From: Nostocoides sp.
Lineage (GTDB): Bacteria > Actinomycetota > Actinomycetes > Actinomycetales > Dermatophilaceae
NCBI GenBank assembly: GCA_016716625.1
Contig: JADJVJ010000001.1
Location: 1,178,001 to 1,242,000 of the forward strand
Direction: 5' to 3'
DNA length: 64,000 nt
Below, one piece after another: positions 31,771-40,481 of the stretch; the stretch's first letter is position 1, and the number at the start of each line of letters is the position of its first letter. Position numbers and translations under genes: made by a program. The notes beneath the pieces were generated by a model, which searched no databases, was not told where the DNA came from, and worked only from the letters and a program-made list of their open reading frames with translations.

Positions 31771-32700
31771 TCACATCCGAGCGCGGAGCGCGAGGACGTT
31801 GGCGACGTACCGCTGGGTTTCCCGGTAGAGGCCCTTGGTCTTCACCGAGTGGAGCCCCTGGTAGTACGCGCCGATGGCCTGCTCCGTGCTCGTCGTGCTT
31901 CGGGAGAGGGCGCGGAGCATGACGACTCCGGCGGTGACGTTGTCGCGGGGGTCGAGGAGGTTGAGTTTGCGTCCGACGAGCTCACTGGCCCACTGACCAC
32001 CGATGGGGATGACCTGCATGACGCCGATGGCATTGGCCACGGAAACCTGCCGGTGGTCCCAGCCGGACTCCTGATAGGCCACCGCGAGGGCGAGTCGAGG
32101 GTCCACCCCGTGCCGGCGGGCGGTTTCGACGATGAGCGCCTTGATCTGGCTTCGGTTGGGGACCTTCATGCCGGCGAGCAGGGCGCGGTTGCGGGCGGCG
32201 GACTGCGCGACGGCCTGGGGGTAGCGCACGCCGTTGAAGGTGTCCGGGACCACGCTGGGGCGCTTGCTCGGGGCGGGTTTGGCGGCGCTCGGGGTGCCGC
32301 GTTCGATGACGAGACGCTGTCCCGGGTGGATGATCGTTCGCGCGGTGAGCCGGTTCGCCTTCAGCAGCGCGGCAAGGCTTACCCGGTGCCGGGCGGCGAT
32401 GTGGCTCAGCGTGTCACCCGCGCGGACGACATACGTGGTCCTCGGAGTATGCCGTCGGTCCGGGGCCGCGGTCGGTTTCGCCGAGGACCCCGCCACCCCC
32501 GTGCCCGGGATGGTGAGTTTTTGCCCGATCTGGATCAGGTGGGGGTTGGCAATCCGGTTCGCTGCGGCGAGCCGGGCCACGGTGGTCCGGTGGGCGCGGG
32601 CGATCGCGTCCAGGGTGTCGCCGTGGCGGACGGTGTAGGTCGTCGAGCGGGCGGCCACCGCGTGGGGGGCAGTCGTCATCGGGGCAGCGACGATGGCCAT
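31771..32700 (-). CDS. LysM-containing lytic transglycosylase (SLT fold)
   Basis: A 309-residue peptidoglycan enzyme. Two LysM domains bind glycan: TTYTVRHGDTLDAIARAH (from about residue 20) and TTYVVRAGDTLSHIAARH (about 90). The C-terminal SLT domain has the catalytic Glu in AVAYQESGWD (about 210), then NAIGVMQVIP and GAYYQGLHS. It cleaves glycan strands and releases anhydromuropeptides. GGAGG lies five bases before the ATG at 32700; an earlier ATG at 32730 has no SD. Oddly, the N-terminus (MAIVAAPMTTAPHAVAA) lacks the basic residues of a normal signal peptide, so the export route is unclear. The kinase gene follows on the same strand. Confidence 0.85.
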   Translation of the reverse strand: MAIVAAPMTTAPHAVAARSTTYTVRHGDTLDAIARAHRTTVARLAAANRIANPHLIQIGQKLTIPGTGVAGSSAKPTAAPDRRHTPRTTYVVRAGDTLSHIAARHRVSLAALLKANRLTARTIIHPGQRLVIERGTPSAAKPAPSKRPSVVPDTFNGVRYPQAVAQSAARNRALLAGMKVPNRSQIKALIVETARRHGVDPRLALAVAYQESGWDHRQVSVANAIGVMQVIPIGGQWASELVGRKLNLLDPRDNVTAGVVMLRALSRSTTSTEQAIGAYYQGLHSVKTKGLYRETQRYVANVLALRARM

Positions 32701-32739
32701 AGCGTCCTCCAGTGGGGCAGGTGAGATCAATGTGTCTGG

Positions 32740-32754
32740 TGTGACGAATGTGAC
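32740..32754 (-). promoter_or_regulatory. Candidate MtrA box upstream of the transglycosylase gene
   Basis: On the minus strand GTCACA occurs twice in direct repeat at exactly 9-bp spacing (GTCACATTCGTCACA). This matches the direct-repeat recognition pattern described for mycobacterial MtrA, whose targets include peptidoglycan hydrolase genes. A possible -10 (TACAGT, complement of 32757-32762) lies just upstream. Confidence 0.5.
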
Positions 32755-32813
32755 TGACTGTAGTCCATCCCCGCACTCCTCGCTAGGACCCGACCGTGTG
32801 GCACTCTGGGGCG

Positions 32814-33182
32814 GTGTCCACCGATCGCACCCTCGACGACCTCGTCGACAGTTGGCTCACCGTGCCCGACCTCGCCGAGAAGTGGGGTATTTCCGTCACC
32901 GCCGTCCGTGGGCTGATCGAAGAACGCGAGATCCTCGCCGTCCGCCGCGGGGAGCGCAACGTGCTCTGCGTACCGGCCGAGTTCGCCGGGGACGGTGGCC
33001 CGGTCCCGGCCCTGCGCGGGACCTTCACGGTGCTCGCCGACGCTGGCCTTCGGGACCCCGAGGTCATCGCCTGGCTCTTCACCAGGGATGACACGCTCCC
33101 CGGCGGCCCGACCCCCATGGCCGCCCTCCTCGCCGGGCACAAGAGCGAGGTGCGCAAACGCGCCATGGAGGAGGCCTTCTAA
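32814..33182 (+). CDS. Rv2175c-family DNA-binding protein
   Basis: A 122-residue cytosolic protein with a winged helix-turn-helix N-terminal half (WLTVPDLAEKWGISVTAVRGLIEE) and a C-terminal Rv2175c-type domain (GTFTVLADAGLRDPEVIAWLF, then MAALLAGHKSEVRKRAMEEAF). In M. tuberculosis the orthologue is phosphorylated by PknL, which weakens its DNA binding. Here it is divergent from a PASTA kinase gene with only the transglycosylase between them. I chose the GTG at 32814 (MSTDRTLDDLV) over an in-frame upstream ATG with no SD. Confidence 0.85.
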   Translation: MSTDRTLDDLVDSWLTVPDLAEKWGISVTAVRGLIEEREILAVRRGERNVLCVPAEFAGDGGPVPALRGTFTVLADAGLRDPEVIAWLFTRDDTLPGGPTPMAALLAGHKSEVRKRAMEEAF

Positions 33183-33206
33183 GCCCTCCGCCCCTCAGTT
33201 GGGCCG

Positions 33207-34292
33207 TCAGGTCGACCGGGAGGTCGTCACGTCGATGAGGTCGGCAAGCACAGCGCGGGCCGAGGGCTCGAGGTCGGCGACGGACTCCAGGGCCGCGCGG
33301 GCCTGCTGCGCCGAGGAGGTGATCTCGGACTCCACCGCGGCCGCAGCCCCGGACTCCACGAGCACGGCGCGCACCCGGGCAACGGTGTCCTCGGGCAGGT
33401 CCTCCCGGCCGAGGGCCGCGCTCACCTCGGCCCGTCCGAGCGCGTCGGCACGGTCCAGGGCGTGCGCGATGAGCACCGTCCGCTTGCCCTCGCGGATGTC
33501 GTCCCCGGCTGGTTTGCCGGTCTCCGAGGGGTCACCGAACACCCCGAGGACGTCGTCGCGGAGCTGGAAGGCATGTCCGAGCGCAAGGCCGTACCGGGAC
33601 AGAGCCGCCAGGGCGCCCGCATCCAGACCACCCGCGGCCGCGCCGATGAGCAGCGGCTGCTCGATGGAGTACTTCGCGCTCTTGTACCTAATGACATGGC
33701 TCGCGCGCTCGATCCGCTCCGAGGTCGACAGGCCGTCCCAAGGGCGGACGGACTCGATGACGTCGAGGAACTGCCCGGCCATGAGCTGGGTACGCATCTG
33801 GTCGAAGGTCGAACGTCCGCGCGCCACCTGCTCGGCGGGAAGCCCGCAGGTCGCGAACGCCTCGTCCGCCCAGGTAAGGCAGAGGTTCCCGGCGAGCACG
33901 GCCCCGGCCAGCCCGAACCGGTCCGCGCTGCCCTCCCAGGCATGTTCGCGATGGTGACCGGCAAGGGCACGGTGCGCGGCCGGCATACCTCGGCGTAGGT
34001 CGGAGTCGTCCATGACGTCGTCGTGGATGAGGGCGGCCGCCTGAAACAGCTCCATGGACATCGCGAGCCGGACGATGGCATCGCCGTCGGGGTGGCCGCT
34101 GGCCCGGTACCCCCAGTACAGAAAGGCAGCGCGGAGCCGTTTCCCGCCGGTGAGCAGGGCCTCGACGACATCGACCAGGTGCGCCACCTGCGGGCCGACC
34201 TCCGCGAGCACCGCACGCTGGTGGGAAAGCTCGGCGTCGATGGCACCCTGGACGCGGGAGCGCAGGTCGGCGGCGTCGAGCGGGCTCGGCAC
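33207..34292 (-). CDS. idsA: Polyprenyl (geranylgeranyl-type) diphosphate synthase
   Basis: Condenses isopentenyl diphosphate with an allylic diphosphate to make longer prenyl chains. The first Asp-rich motif is LIHDDVMDDSDLRRG (Asp 91-92 and 95-96) and the second is QLRDDVLGVFGD (about 242-253); GGKRLRAAFLYWGY is the conserved IPP-binding start. It has 361 residues. Two small residues before the first motif favour C20 or longer products, but chain length cannot be fixed from sequence. It is divergent from metF with a 120-base gap. Confidence 0.88.
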   Translation of the reverse strand: MPSPLDAADLRSRVQGAIDAELSHQRAVLAEVGPQVAHLVDVVEALLTGGKRLRAAFLYWGYRASGHPDGDAIVRLAMSMELFQAAALIHDDVMDDSDLRRGMPAAHRALAGHHREHAWEGSADRFGLAGAVLAGNLCLTWADEAFATCGLPAEQVARGRSTFDQMRTQLMAGQFLDVIESVRPWDGLSTSERIERASHVIRYKSAKYSIEQPLLIGAAAGGLDAGALAALSRYGLALGHAFQLRDDVLGVFGDPSETGKPAGDDIREGKRTVLIAHALDRADALGRAEVSAALGREDLPEDTVARVRAVLVESGAAAAVESEITSSAQQARAALESVADLEPSARAVLADLIDVTTSRST

Positions 34293-34399
34293 GGGCTGTC
34301 CTTTGGTCTCGGGTCGCTGCGGGTGGGGGGCAGGGCGGCGACGGACGGTGGGTTGTCTTAGCGGCTGGTGTCGTCGAGCCTAAGGCCTGCGAAGTGTTC

Positions 34400-34405
34400 T
34401 ACCCT
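34400..34405 (+). promoter_or_regulatory. -10 element placing metF on a leaderless transcript
   Basis: TACCCT is followed by seven bases (CACCGGC) and then the metF ATG at 34413, with no SD in between. Confidence 0.5.
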
Positions 34406-34412
34406 CACCGGC

Positions 34413-35294
34413 ATGGAGGCACGCACCGAGTCACGGATCCCCGACCTGCTCCGTGAGCCGGCGCCCTCGATCAGTTTCGAGTTCTTCCCACCCAAGGACG
34501 ACGCGTCCGAGGCCCAGTTGTGGACCGCCATCCGCACCCTGGAGCGGCTGGCGCCGGCCTTCGTCTCGGTCACCTATGGCGCGGGCGGCACCACCCAGGA
34601 CCGGACCATCCGGGTCACCGAACGGATCGCCCACGAGACCACCCTCACCCCACTCGCGCACCTCACCTGCGTGGGCGCCTCGGTCGCCGCGCTCCGTCAG
34701 GTCATCGGCTCGTATGCCGCGGTCGGGGTCCGGCACATCCTTGCTCTGCGTGGCGACCCGCCGGGGGACATCCGGGCGGCCTGGACCCCGCATCCCGATG
34801 GCCTCGACCACGCCGAGCACCTGGTTGCGCTCATCCGTGAGCTCGGGTCGTTCTCGGTCGGGGTGGCGGCCTTCCCGGACAGCCATCCGGACAGCCCGGA
34901 TCTGGACCACGACGTCGAGGTGCTCGTCCGCAAGGCCGACGCCGGGGCGGAGTTCGCGGTCACCCAAATGGTCTTCGACGCCGAGTCCTACCTGCGGCTG
35001 CGGGACAAGGTGGCCGCTCGGCGGGACCTGCCGATCACCCCTGGTGTCATGCCGGTGACCAATGTCCGGCAGTTGACTCGGATGGCCGAGCTCATGGGAA
35101 CCCCGCTGCCGACCACCTTCATCAACCCGCTCCTGGCCGTTGCGGACGACGCCGAGGCCGTCCGAGAGGTCGGGGTCGCGCTTGCGGTCGAACTCTCCGA
35201 GCGGATGCTCGCCGAGGGGGCGCCGGGGCTGCACTTCATCACGATGAATCGGTCGACGGCGACCCTGGAGGTCTACGAGCACCTCGCCCTGTGA
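34413..35294 (+). CDS. metF: Methylenetetrahydrofolate reductase
   Basis: Reduces 5,10-methylene-THF to 5-methyl-THF for methionine synthesis; FAD-dependent TIM barrel. ISFEFFPPKDD at the N-terminus supplies the catalytic Glu; TYGAGGTTQDRT, HLTCVGAS, ILALRGDPPGD and TQMVFDAESYLR are family signatures, and LPITPGVMPVTN follows. Length 293. The ATG at 34413 gives the normal N-terminus and sits at the proper distance from a -10 element; earlier in-frame starts add unrelated sequence. Confidence 0.95.
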   Translation: MEARTESRIPDLLREPAPSISFEFFPPKDDASEAQLWTAIRTLERLAPAFVSVTYGAGGTTQDRTIRVTERIAHETTLTPLAHLTCVGASVAALRQVIGSYAAVGVRHILALRGDPPGDIRAAWTPHPDGLDHAEHLVALIRELGSFSVGVAAFPDSHPDSPDLDHDVEVLVRKADAGAEFAVTQMVFDAESYLRLRDKVAARRDLPITPGVMPVTNVRQLTRMAELMGTPLPTTFINPLLAVADDAEAVREVGVALAVELSERMLAEGAPGLHFITMNRSTATLEVYEHLAL

Positions 35295-35327
35295 CTCGTC
35301 CCCGCCGATGGCGCCGGTGGTGGCGGG

Positions 35328-35822
35328 TCAGCCAGCGACGTCGAGCGGGAGTCCGCCGGTCACCGTGAGCAGCTCCGCGCAGGTGGTCCGGAAAACGACA
35401 TGGGAGTGCCCGGCCGCCGCCCAGACGGCCGGGAAGGCCGCAAGCGCGGTGTCGACGATGACCCGGGGTGGGGTGAGATGCCCCACCGGAGCCACCCCGC
35501 CGATGGTGAACCCGGTACGGGAGCGCACGAAGTCCGCGTCCGCCCGGCCGATCCGCAGCCCGGTCGCGGCGGCGACCGTGTCGGTGTCCACCCGGTGACC
35601 GCCGGAGGCGAGGACGAGGACCGGCTCGGTCTGCGCGGTGTCGGTGGTCCCGACGAAGATGAGGGAGTTGGCGATCTCCGCCGGGGTGACTCCGAGGGCA
35701 TCGGCGGCGGCCTGGGCGGTGCGCACCGCGTCGGGCAGGTGCCGGACCTCGGGGTCGATGCCGTGCTCGGCGAGAACCGCGAGGACCCGGCGGACGGCAG
35801 GGTGCTCGGATGTCGATGCCAT
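35328..35822 (-). CDS. ybaK: YbaK/EbsC family aminoacyl-tRNA deacylase (ProX-like)
   Basis: A 164-residue single-domain protein of the YbaK/aaRS editing fold, which hydrolyses mischarged tRNAs such as Cys-tRNA(Pro) or Ala-tRNA(Pro). Features: RTAQAAADALGVTPAEIANSL, the core Lys/Gly region FTIGGVAPVGH and VFRTTCAELLTVTGG. It lacks the PrfB-like extensions of full ProRS. The ATG at 35822 has a -10 box seven bases upstream. It is divergent from the SOS cassette and convergent with metF. Confidence 0.87.
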   Translation of the reverse strand: MASTSEHPAVRRVLAVLAEHGIDPEVRHLPDAVRTAQAAADALGVTPAEIANSLIFVGTTDTAQTEPVLVLASGGHRVDTDTVAAATGLRIGRADADFVRSRTGFTIGGVAPVGHLTPPRVIVDTALAAFPAVWAAAGHSHVVFRTTCAELLTVTGGLPLDVAG

Positions 35823-35829
35823 AACCGTC

Positions 35830-35835
35830 ACCGTA
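35830..35835 (-). promoter_or_regulatory. -10 element placing ybaK on a leaderless transcript
   Basis: On the minus strand TACGGT is followed by GACGGTT (seven bases) and the ATG at 35822. Confidence 0.5.
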
Positions 35836-35849
35836 GCCCGTGACCGGAC

Positions 35850-35901
35850 TTGACGGAGCCGGGGTTCGAAGAGATACATTGAGAGTCGTACACGTGTTCG
35901 A
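35850..35901 (+). promoter_or_regulatory. SOS promoter with LexA box
   Basis: A -35 TTGACG (35850-35855) and -10 TACATT (35875-35880), spacer 19, are followed by TCGTACACGTGTTCGA (35886-35901), which matches the actinobacterial LexA box TCGAACN4GTTCGA at 11 of 12 fixed positions. The operator overlaps the expected transcription start, so LexA would block the cassette until DNA damage. Confidence 0.8.
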
Positions 35902-35926
35902 TATCGCCCGGAGAGGGGGGTCGCCG

Positions 35927-36205
35927 ATGAGTCGCCGGTATGCCGACCGCATCGCCGTCGCGCTCTCCACGGACGCCGGGCCCCGGACCTTCCACTGGCA
36001 CGGCCGACGGTATGTCGTCACCGCCGTCCTTGCCTCGTGGCAGGAACGGCGCTCCTGGTGGCGCGACCTGCACGACGGCATACCCGATCCCGCGACGAGC
36101 ACCCAGATCTGGCGGGTGGAGGCCCGTTCACCCGGAGGCGCCCGCGGGTTGTTCGACCTCGGCCACGGAGGTGCGGAGTGGACCCTGCTCCGTGCCCACG
36201 ACTGA
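35927..36205 (+). CDS. DUF6504 family protein
   Basis: A 92-residue protein with a compact, Trp-rich sequence (FHWHGRRYVV, SWQERRSWW, TQIWRVEA, WTLLRAHD). The family has no known activity, but it regularly heads the actinobacterial operon that encodes a HEPN protein and a DnaE2-type polymerase, as here. The ATG follows a G-rich SD (GGAGAGGGGGG). It is the first gene after the LexA box, so it should be damage-inducible. It contains two copies of the dispersed 8-mer, at 35938 and 36076, the second forcing a rare ATA codon. Confidence 0.82.
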   Translation: MSRRYADRIAVALSTDAGPRTFHWHGRRYVVTAVLASWQERRSWWRDLHDGIPDPATSTQIWRVEARSPGGARGLFDLGHGGAEWTLLRAHD

Positions 36206-36234
36206 CCTACCTCGATGAGCCAAGGAGCCGCACC

Positions 36235-36651
36235 ATGAGCCAGGCCGCGACCACCCTCACCCTCCTCGAACGCGCCCGTGAGGGCCTCCTGGAGAGCTAT
36301 GCCGCGACCGCGACCTCGACCAGGTACCTCACCGCCTCGCTCGCGGCGATGCGGGCCGCTGCCGCGGTCCTCGCGGCCCGCCCGCGCCCGCCATCCGGCT
36401 CCTCCGGTCGGCACGACCTCTGGCAGGTGCTCGGTCAGAGCGTCCCCGAGCTCCACGAGTGGGCCGAACTCTTCGAGGTCGTCACGGCCGAACGGGTCGC
36501 CGTCGAGACCGCCCTGGTCCGAGTGAGCGCCCGGGAGGCCGACGACGTGCTGCGGGCCGCGGAGGAGTTCCTCTGCCTCGTCGAGGTTCGCCTCGGCCTG
36601 CCTCGGCGGGAGAGTTTCCCACTCCGCCTCGCGCCGACCCGCACCGCCTGA
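36235..36651 (+). CDS. SAV_6107 family HEPN domain protein
   Basis: A 138-residue helical protein recognised by TLLERAREGLLESYAATATSTRYLTASLAAMRAAAAVLA-type helices, WQVLGQSVPELHEWAELF and the C-terminal VRLGLPRR. HEPN domains often act on RNA or bind nucleotides, but the usual catalytic RxxxxH is not obvious here. An excellent AAGGAG SD lies nine bases before the ATG. It is fixed upstream of dnaE2 in many actinobacteria, suggesting a role in the mutagenic polymerase complex; that is inference. Confidence 0.82.
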   Translation: MSQAATTLTLLERAREGLLESYAATATSTRYLTASLAAMRAAAAVLAARPRPPSGSSGRHDLWQVLGQSVPELHEWAELFEVVTAERVAVETALVRVSAREADDVLRAAEEFLCLVEVRLGLPRRESFPLRLAPTRTA

Positions 36652-36675
36652 CCTCCCTGCGCTCCCGCGATTATC

Positions 36676-39600
36676 ATGGACTTCACCCATCTCCACGTCG
36701 CATCCGGGTTCTCCATGCGTTACGGCACGGCGATGCCGGAGGACCTTGTCGCCCGGGCCGCCGAACTCGGCCAGACCTCGCTCGCCCTCACCGACCGGGA
36801 CGGGCTCTATGGGGCGGTGCGCTTCACCCAGGCCGCTCGCAAAGCCGGCATCGCCACCGTCCTCGGGGTCGACCTCGCCCTCGAGGTCGAGGTGCCGCGC
36901 AGCAGGCGTACCCCCGTGCGCGGTGGGGCCATCGTCGACCCGCGCCGTCCCCGGGTGACCGTCCTCGCCCGCGGTCAGGGCGCCGGTGTGCCCAAGGGCA
37001 CCGGCTGGGCCGCGCTCTGCCGCCTCGTCACCGCGACCCATCTGCGCGGTGAGCGGGGTGTGCCGGTCACCGCGAGCGACCTCGTGGCCGCGTGGGCACA
37101 CGCAGACGACCCGACCGCCCCGGGCCGCCTGCTCACCCTCCTGGGACCCGACTCCGACGTCGGTCGCGCCGTCCTCGCTCGGCATGACACGCACGCCCGC
37201 GCCCTACTGTCCGGGTGGCGTGCGCGTCTCCCCGCGGACGGACTCGCTGTCGAGATCGTCCTCCACGGCGGGCCCGAGGGGACACCGGGGTGCCGTTCGC
37301 ACGCCGCTCGGATGCTCGCCCTGGCCGACGCGGTCGGCGTGCCGGCCGTCCTCAGCGCGGCGGTCCGACACCTGACCGCGTCCACGGTGCGCACCGTGGA
37401 CGTCCTCGACGCCGCCCGCCGCCTCGTCGTCCTGGACTCCCGCCACCTCGACCGGGTCACCGACGCCGGTCATCTCGCGGACACCGCGACGATGCATGCG
37501 CGAGCCCGGGCGGTGAGCCCCGACCGGGCCCGGGCCGACCGGCTGCTCGCCATGACCGCCCTGCTCGGGGCCGAGTGCGCCCAAGACCCGGCAAGGGATA
37601 TCGGTATCGGGGCGGTCCACCTTCCCGAGGCGGCCGTCCTCGGCATCCCGGAGGGCACCCACCCGCAGGCGGTCCTCACCCAGCGGTGCCGGGCCGAGAT
37701 CTCACGGTGCTATCCCGGCGCGGACGAGAGCACCCGGCATACGGTGCTGCGTCGGCTCGAGGACGAACTCGCCGTCATCGAGGCGCTCGGCTACCCCACC
37801 TACTTCCTTACCGTCGCCGAGGTGACCGATCTCATCCGGGCCCGGGGCATCCGGGTCGCCGCCCGAGGGTCCGGTGCGGGGAGCCTGGTCAACCATCTCC
37901 TCGGCATCAGCGGGGTCGACCCACTCCGTTACGGGCTGCTCATGGAGCGGTTCTGCACGACGCTGCGCGCGGAGCTCCCCGATATCGACATCGACGTCGA
38001 ATCGGCCCGGCGGACCGAGATCTACGAAGCCGTGCTCGCTCGGTTCGGGGGGGAGCGGGTCACCTGCGTCTCCATGATGGACACCTACAAGGTCCGGCAT
38101 GCCGTCCGTGATGTCGGCTCCGCGCTCGGCTTCCCGCCGGAGGAGATCGACGAGATCGCCAAGGCGTTCCCGCACATCCGGGCCCGCGACGCCCGCAACG
38201 CCATCGCCGACCTCCCCGAGTTGCGCTCCCGAGGGCTCGACGGGCCACGGCTCACCGAGTTCTTCGAGCTCGTCGAATCCCTCGATGGCCTTCCCCGGCA
38301 TATCGCCCTGCACCCGTGCGGGGTGGTGTTGTCCAACTCCGGCCTGCTCGACCGGACCCCGGTCGAGGCGAGCTGGCTCGGGTTCCCGATGAGCCAGTTC
38401 GACAAGGACGACGTCGAGATCCTCGGCCTGCTCAAGCTCGACATCCTCGGCATCCGGATGCAGTCCGCCATGGCCCATGCCGTCGCCGAGGTCGAACGGG
38501 TCACCGGGGAGCGGGTCGACCTCGACGACGAGACCCAGGTGCCCCACGACGACCCCGCGACCTTCGAACTCATCCGCACAACCCGCACCCTGGGGATGTT
38601 CCAGATCGAGAGTCCCGGTCAGCGCGAACTCATCGGCAAACTCGGGCCCCGGCAGTTCGAGGACCTCATCGTCGACATCTCGCTCTTCCGGCCCGGACCG
38701 GTGAAGTCGGACATGATCACCCCCTACCTTGAGGCGCGGCACGGCTGGCGCCGCCGCCGGTTCATCCACCCGAGCCTGGTGCCCGCCCTCGCCGAGACCG
38801 AAGGGGTCGTGGTCTTCCACGAACAGGTGCTCCAGATCGTCGCGACGACGACGGGGGTGAGCCTCGCCGAGGCCGACGAGGTCCGCCGCACCATGGGGAC
38901 ACCCCAGGGGCAGGCCGACATCGAGGCGTGGTGGCGGCCGGCCGCCGCGGCCCGCGGCTACCGGCCGGCCGACCGGGACACCATCTGGGAGGTGCTGAAG
39001 TCCTTTGCGAGCTTCGGGTTCTGCAAGGCCCATGCCGCGGCCTTCGCGCTGCCCACCTATCACTCGGCCTGGCTCAAGACCCACCACACCGCCGCGTTCC
39101 TCTCCGGCATCCTCACCCACGACCCCGGGATGTACCCCAAACGGCTGCTCCTGGACGATGCCCGGAGTTTCGGCATCCCCATCCTCGGTCTGGACGTCAA
39201 CGCGAGCAGCGACACCTACCGGGTCGAGGTGGTGCAAGATGGCAGCGAACGCCCGGGGTACGGCATCCGGCTCTCCTTTGCCGACGTCTGCGGGATGAGT
39301 GCCGCCGAGGTGGCCCGGGTTCTCGCCGGTCAGCCGTATGCCGACCTCGGCGACTTCTGGACCCGGGCCCGGGTGAGCCGCCCCGTCGTCGAACGGCTCG
39401 TCCTCGCCGGGGCATTCGACGCCCTGCACGGCATTGCGGCGGGGGAGAGCGGATCCGGGCTCGGCCGGCGCGGGCAGGTGACCCGCCGGGACCTGCTCCT
39501 GCACGTCGGGGACCTCGACCAATGGGACCGGGGTCTACCCCGCCCACCGCGCCCACCCCGGCACCCGGCCCTCGCCGGTGGTACCGGTGGTTCCGGCGGT

Positions 39601-40443
39601 GCCGGTGGTGCCGGTGGTGCCACGCAGAGCGTCCGCGGGCTCGCCGCCGCCCAGTCCCAGGCCGCCCGAGCGGTCGTACCCGCCGCCGAACAGCAGGTCC
39701 AGCTCGTCCTCGACCTCGGCGGCCGGCCGCAGGTCGTCGCCCGCAGCGGGCTGCCCGAGCTCAGCGGAGCCGAACGGGTCCGGGCCGAGCTCGAGATCCT
39801 CGGGCTCGACGCCTCCGCCCACGTCATGCACTTCTATCGCCCCCTCCTGGAGGCCCTCGGGGTGACCCGGGCGAGCGAGTTGCTGCGGACCCGCAGCCGC
39901 AGCGAGATCTGGGTTGCCGGGGTCAAGGTCGCCACCCAGACCCCGCCGATCCGCTCCGGCCGCCGGGTCGTCTTCCTCACCCTCGACGATGCCAGCGGCC
40001 CGGTCGACGCGACCTTCTTCGAGGATGTCCAGGGGCCGTATGCCGCGGTCGTCTTCCATTCCTGGCTCATGCTCGTGCGGGGGGTGTTGCGCCGGACCGG
40101 GGACCGTGGGGTCTCCCTTCGGGCGACCGGGGCTTTCGAGCTCTCCGGGCTCTGGGACGCCTGGCAGGCCGGTGGCCTCGACGCGGTCCGGCACGCCCTG
40201 CTCATGGCCGAGGACCAGGCGCTGGCGCGCGCGGCGGCCGCCGACGCCGTGGCCGGGAACGATCCGCGCCGACGGGTGCTCGTGCACGCCTCGGGGTTCA
40301 CGCAGTCCCCCTACGCCGACCTGCGTCCCGCCGGACTCGACCCCCACTCCGGGCGCGCGGTGAGCGCCGCCGCGGCGCACGGCATACCCCTGGAGGCGCC
40401 TCGCAAGCTCTGGCACGCCAGTCCGGGCAGTTCGGGACACTAG
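36676..40443 (+). CDS. dnaE2: Error-prone DNA polymerase III alpha subunit, DnaE2 type
   Basis: A 1255-residue C-family polymerase. The PHP domain begins THLHVASGFSMRYGTAMPED. The palm aspartates are in LPDIDIDVESARR (about 434-446); FQIESPGQREL, SLFRPGPVKSDMITPYLE and FGFCKAHAAAFALPTYHSAWLK are C-family signatures. The C-terminal OB fold (about 1075-1160) follows a Gly-rich linker (968-982) encoded by a 9-bp repeat. The form, length and LexA control indicate the translesion DnaE2 rather than the main replicase. No imuA' or imuB gene is adjacent. No clear SD precedes the ATG. Confidence 0.9.
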   Translation: MDFTHLHVASGFSMRYGTAMPEDLVARAAELGQTSLALTDRDGLYGAVRFTQAARKAGIATVLGVDLALEVEVPRSRRTPVRGGAIVDPRRPRVTVLARGQGAGVPKGTGWAALCRLVTATHLRGERGVPVTASDLVAAWAHADDPTAPGRLLTLLGPDSDVGRAVLARHDTHARALLSGWRARLPADGLAVEIVLHGGPEGTPGCRSHAARMLALADAVGVPAVLSAAVRHLTASTVRTVDVLDAARRLVVLDSRHLDRVTDAGHLADTATMHARARAVSPDRARADRLLAMTALLGAECAQDPARDIGIGAVHLPEAAVLGIPEGTHPQAVLTQRCRAEISRCYPGADESTRHTVLRRLEDELAVIEALGYPTYFLTVAEVTDLIRARGIRVAARGSGAGSLVNHLLGISGVDPLRYGLLMERFCTTLRAELPDIDIDVESARRTEIYEAVLARFGGERVTCVSMMDTYKVRHAVRDVGSALGFPPEEIDEIAKAFPHIRARDARNAIADLPELRSRGLDGPRLTEFFELVESLDGLPRHIALHPCGVVLSNSGLLDRTPVEASWLGFPMSQFDKDDVEILGLLKLDILGIRMQSAMAHAVAEVERVTGERVDLDDETQVPHDDPATFELIRTTRTLGMFQIESPGQRELIGKLGPRQFEDLIVDISLFRPGPVKSDMITPYLEARHGWRRRRFIHPSLVPALAETEGVVVFHEQVLQIVATTTGVSLAEADEVRRTMGTPQGQADIEAWWRPAAAARGYRPADRDTIWEVLKSFASFGFCKAHAAAFALPTYHSAWLKTHHTAAFLSGILTHDPGMYPKRLLLDDARSFGIPILGLDVNASSDTYRVEVVQDGSERPGYGIRLSFADVCGMSAAEVARVLAGQPYADLGDFWTRARVSRPVVERLVLAGAFDALHGIAAGESGSGLGRRGQVTRRDLLLHVGDLDQWDRGLPRPPRPPRHPALAGGTGGSGGAGGAGGATQSVRGLAAAQSQAARAVVPAAEQQVQLVLDLGGRPQVVARSGLPELSGAERVRAELEILGLDASAHVMHFYRPLLEALGVTRASELLRTRSRSEIWVAGVKVATQTPPIRSGRRVVFLTLDDASGPVDATFFEDVQGPYAAVVFHSWLMLVRGVLRRTGDRGVSLRATGAFELSGLWDAWQAGGLDAVRHALLMAEDQALARAAAADAVAGNDPRRRVLVHASGFTQSPYADLRPAGLDPHSGRAVSAAAAHGIPLEAPRKLWHASPGSSGH
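39577..39621 (+). repeat. Five-copy 9-bp tandem repeat inside dnaE2
   Basis: Units ggtggtacc, ggtggttcc, ggcggtgcc, ggtggtgcc, ggtggtgcc encode a flexible linker GGTGGSGGAGGAGGA. In-frame unit gain or loss would change linker length without breaking the gene. Confidence 0.85.
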
Positions 40444-40481
40444 GGTGAGATGAGCATCCACCACACCCCCAAGGAGAGAGC

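Noticed and set aside
32731..32760. CRP/Vfr-type site (TGTGA..TCACA) upstream of the transglycosylase
   Set aside because: The TGTGAC hexamers are in direct, not inverted, orientation, which fits MtrA better than CRP.
35239..39522. Long minus-strand frames opposite the HEPN and dnaE2 genes
   Set aside because: They are antisense shadows with low-complexity composition and no start signals.
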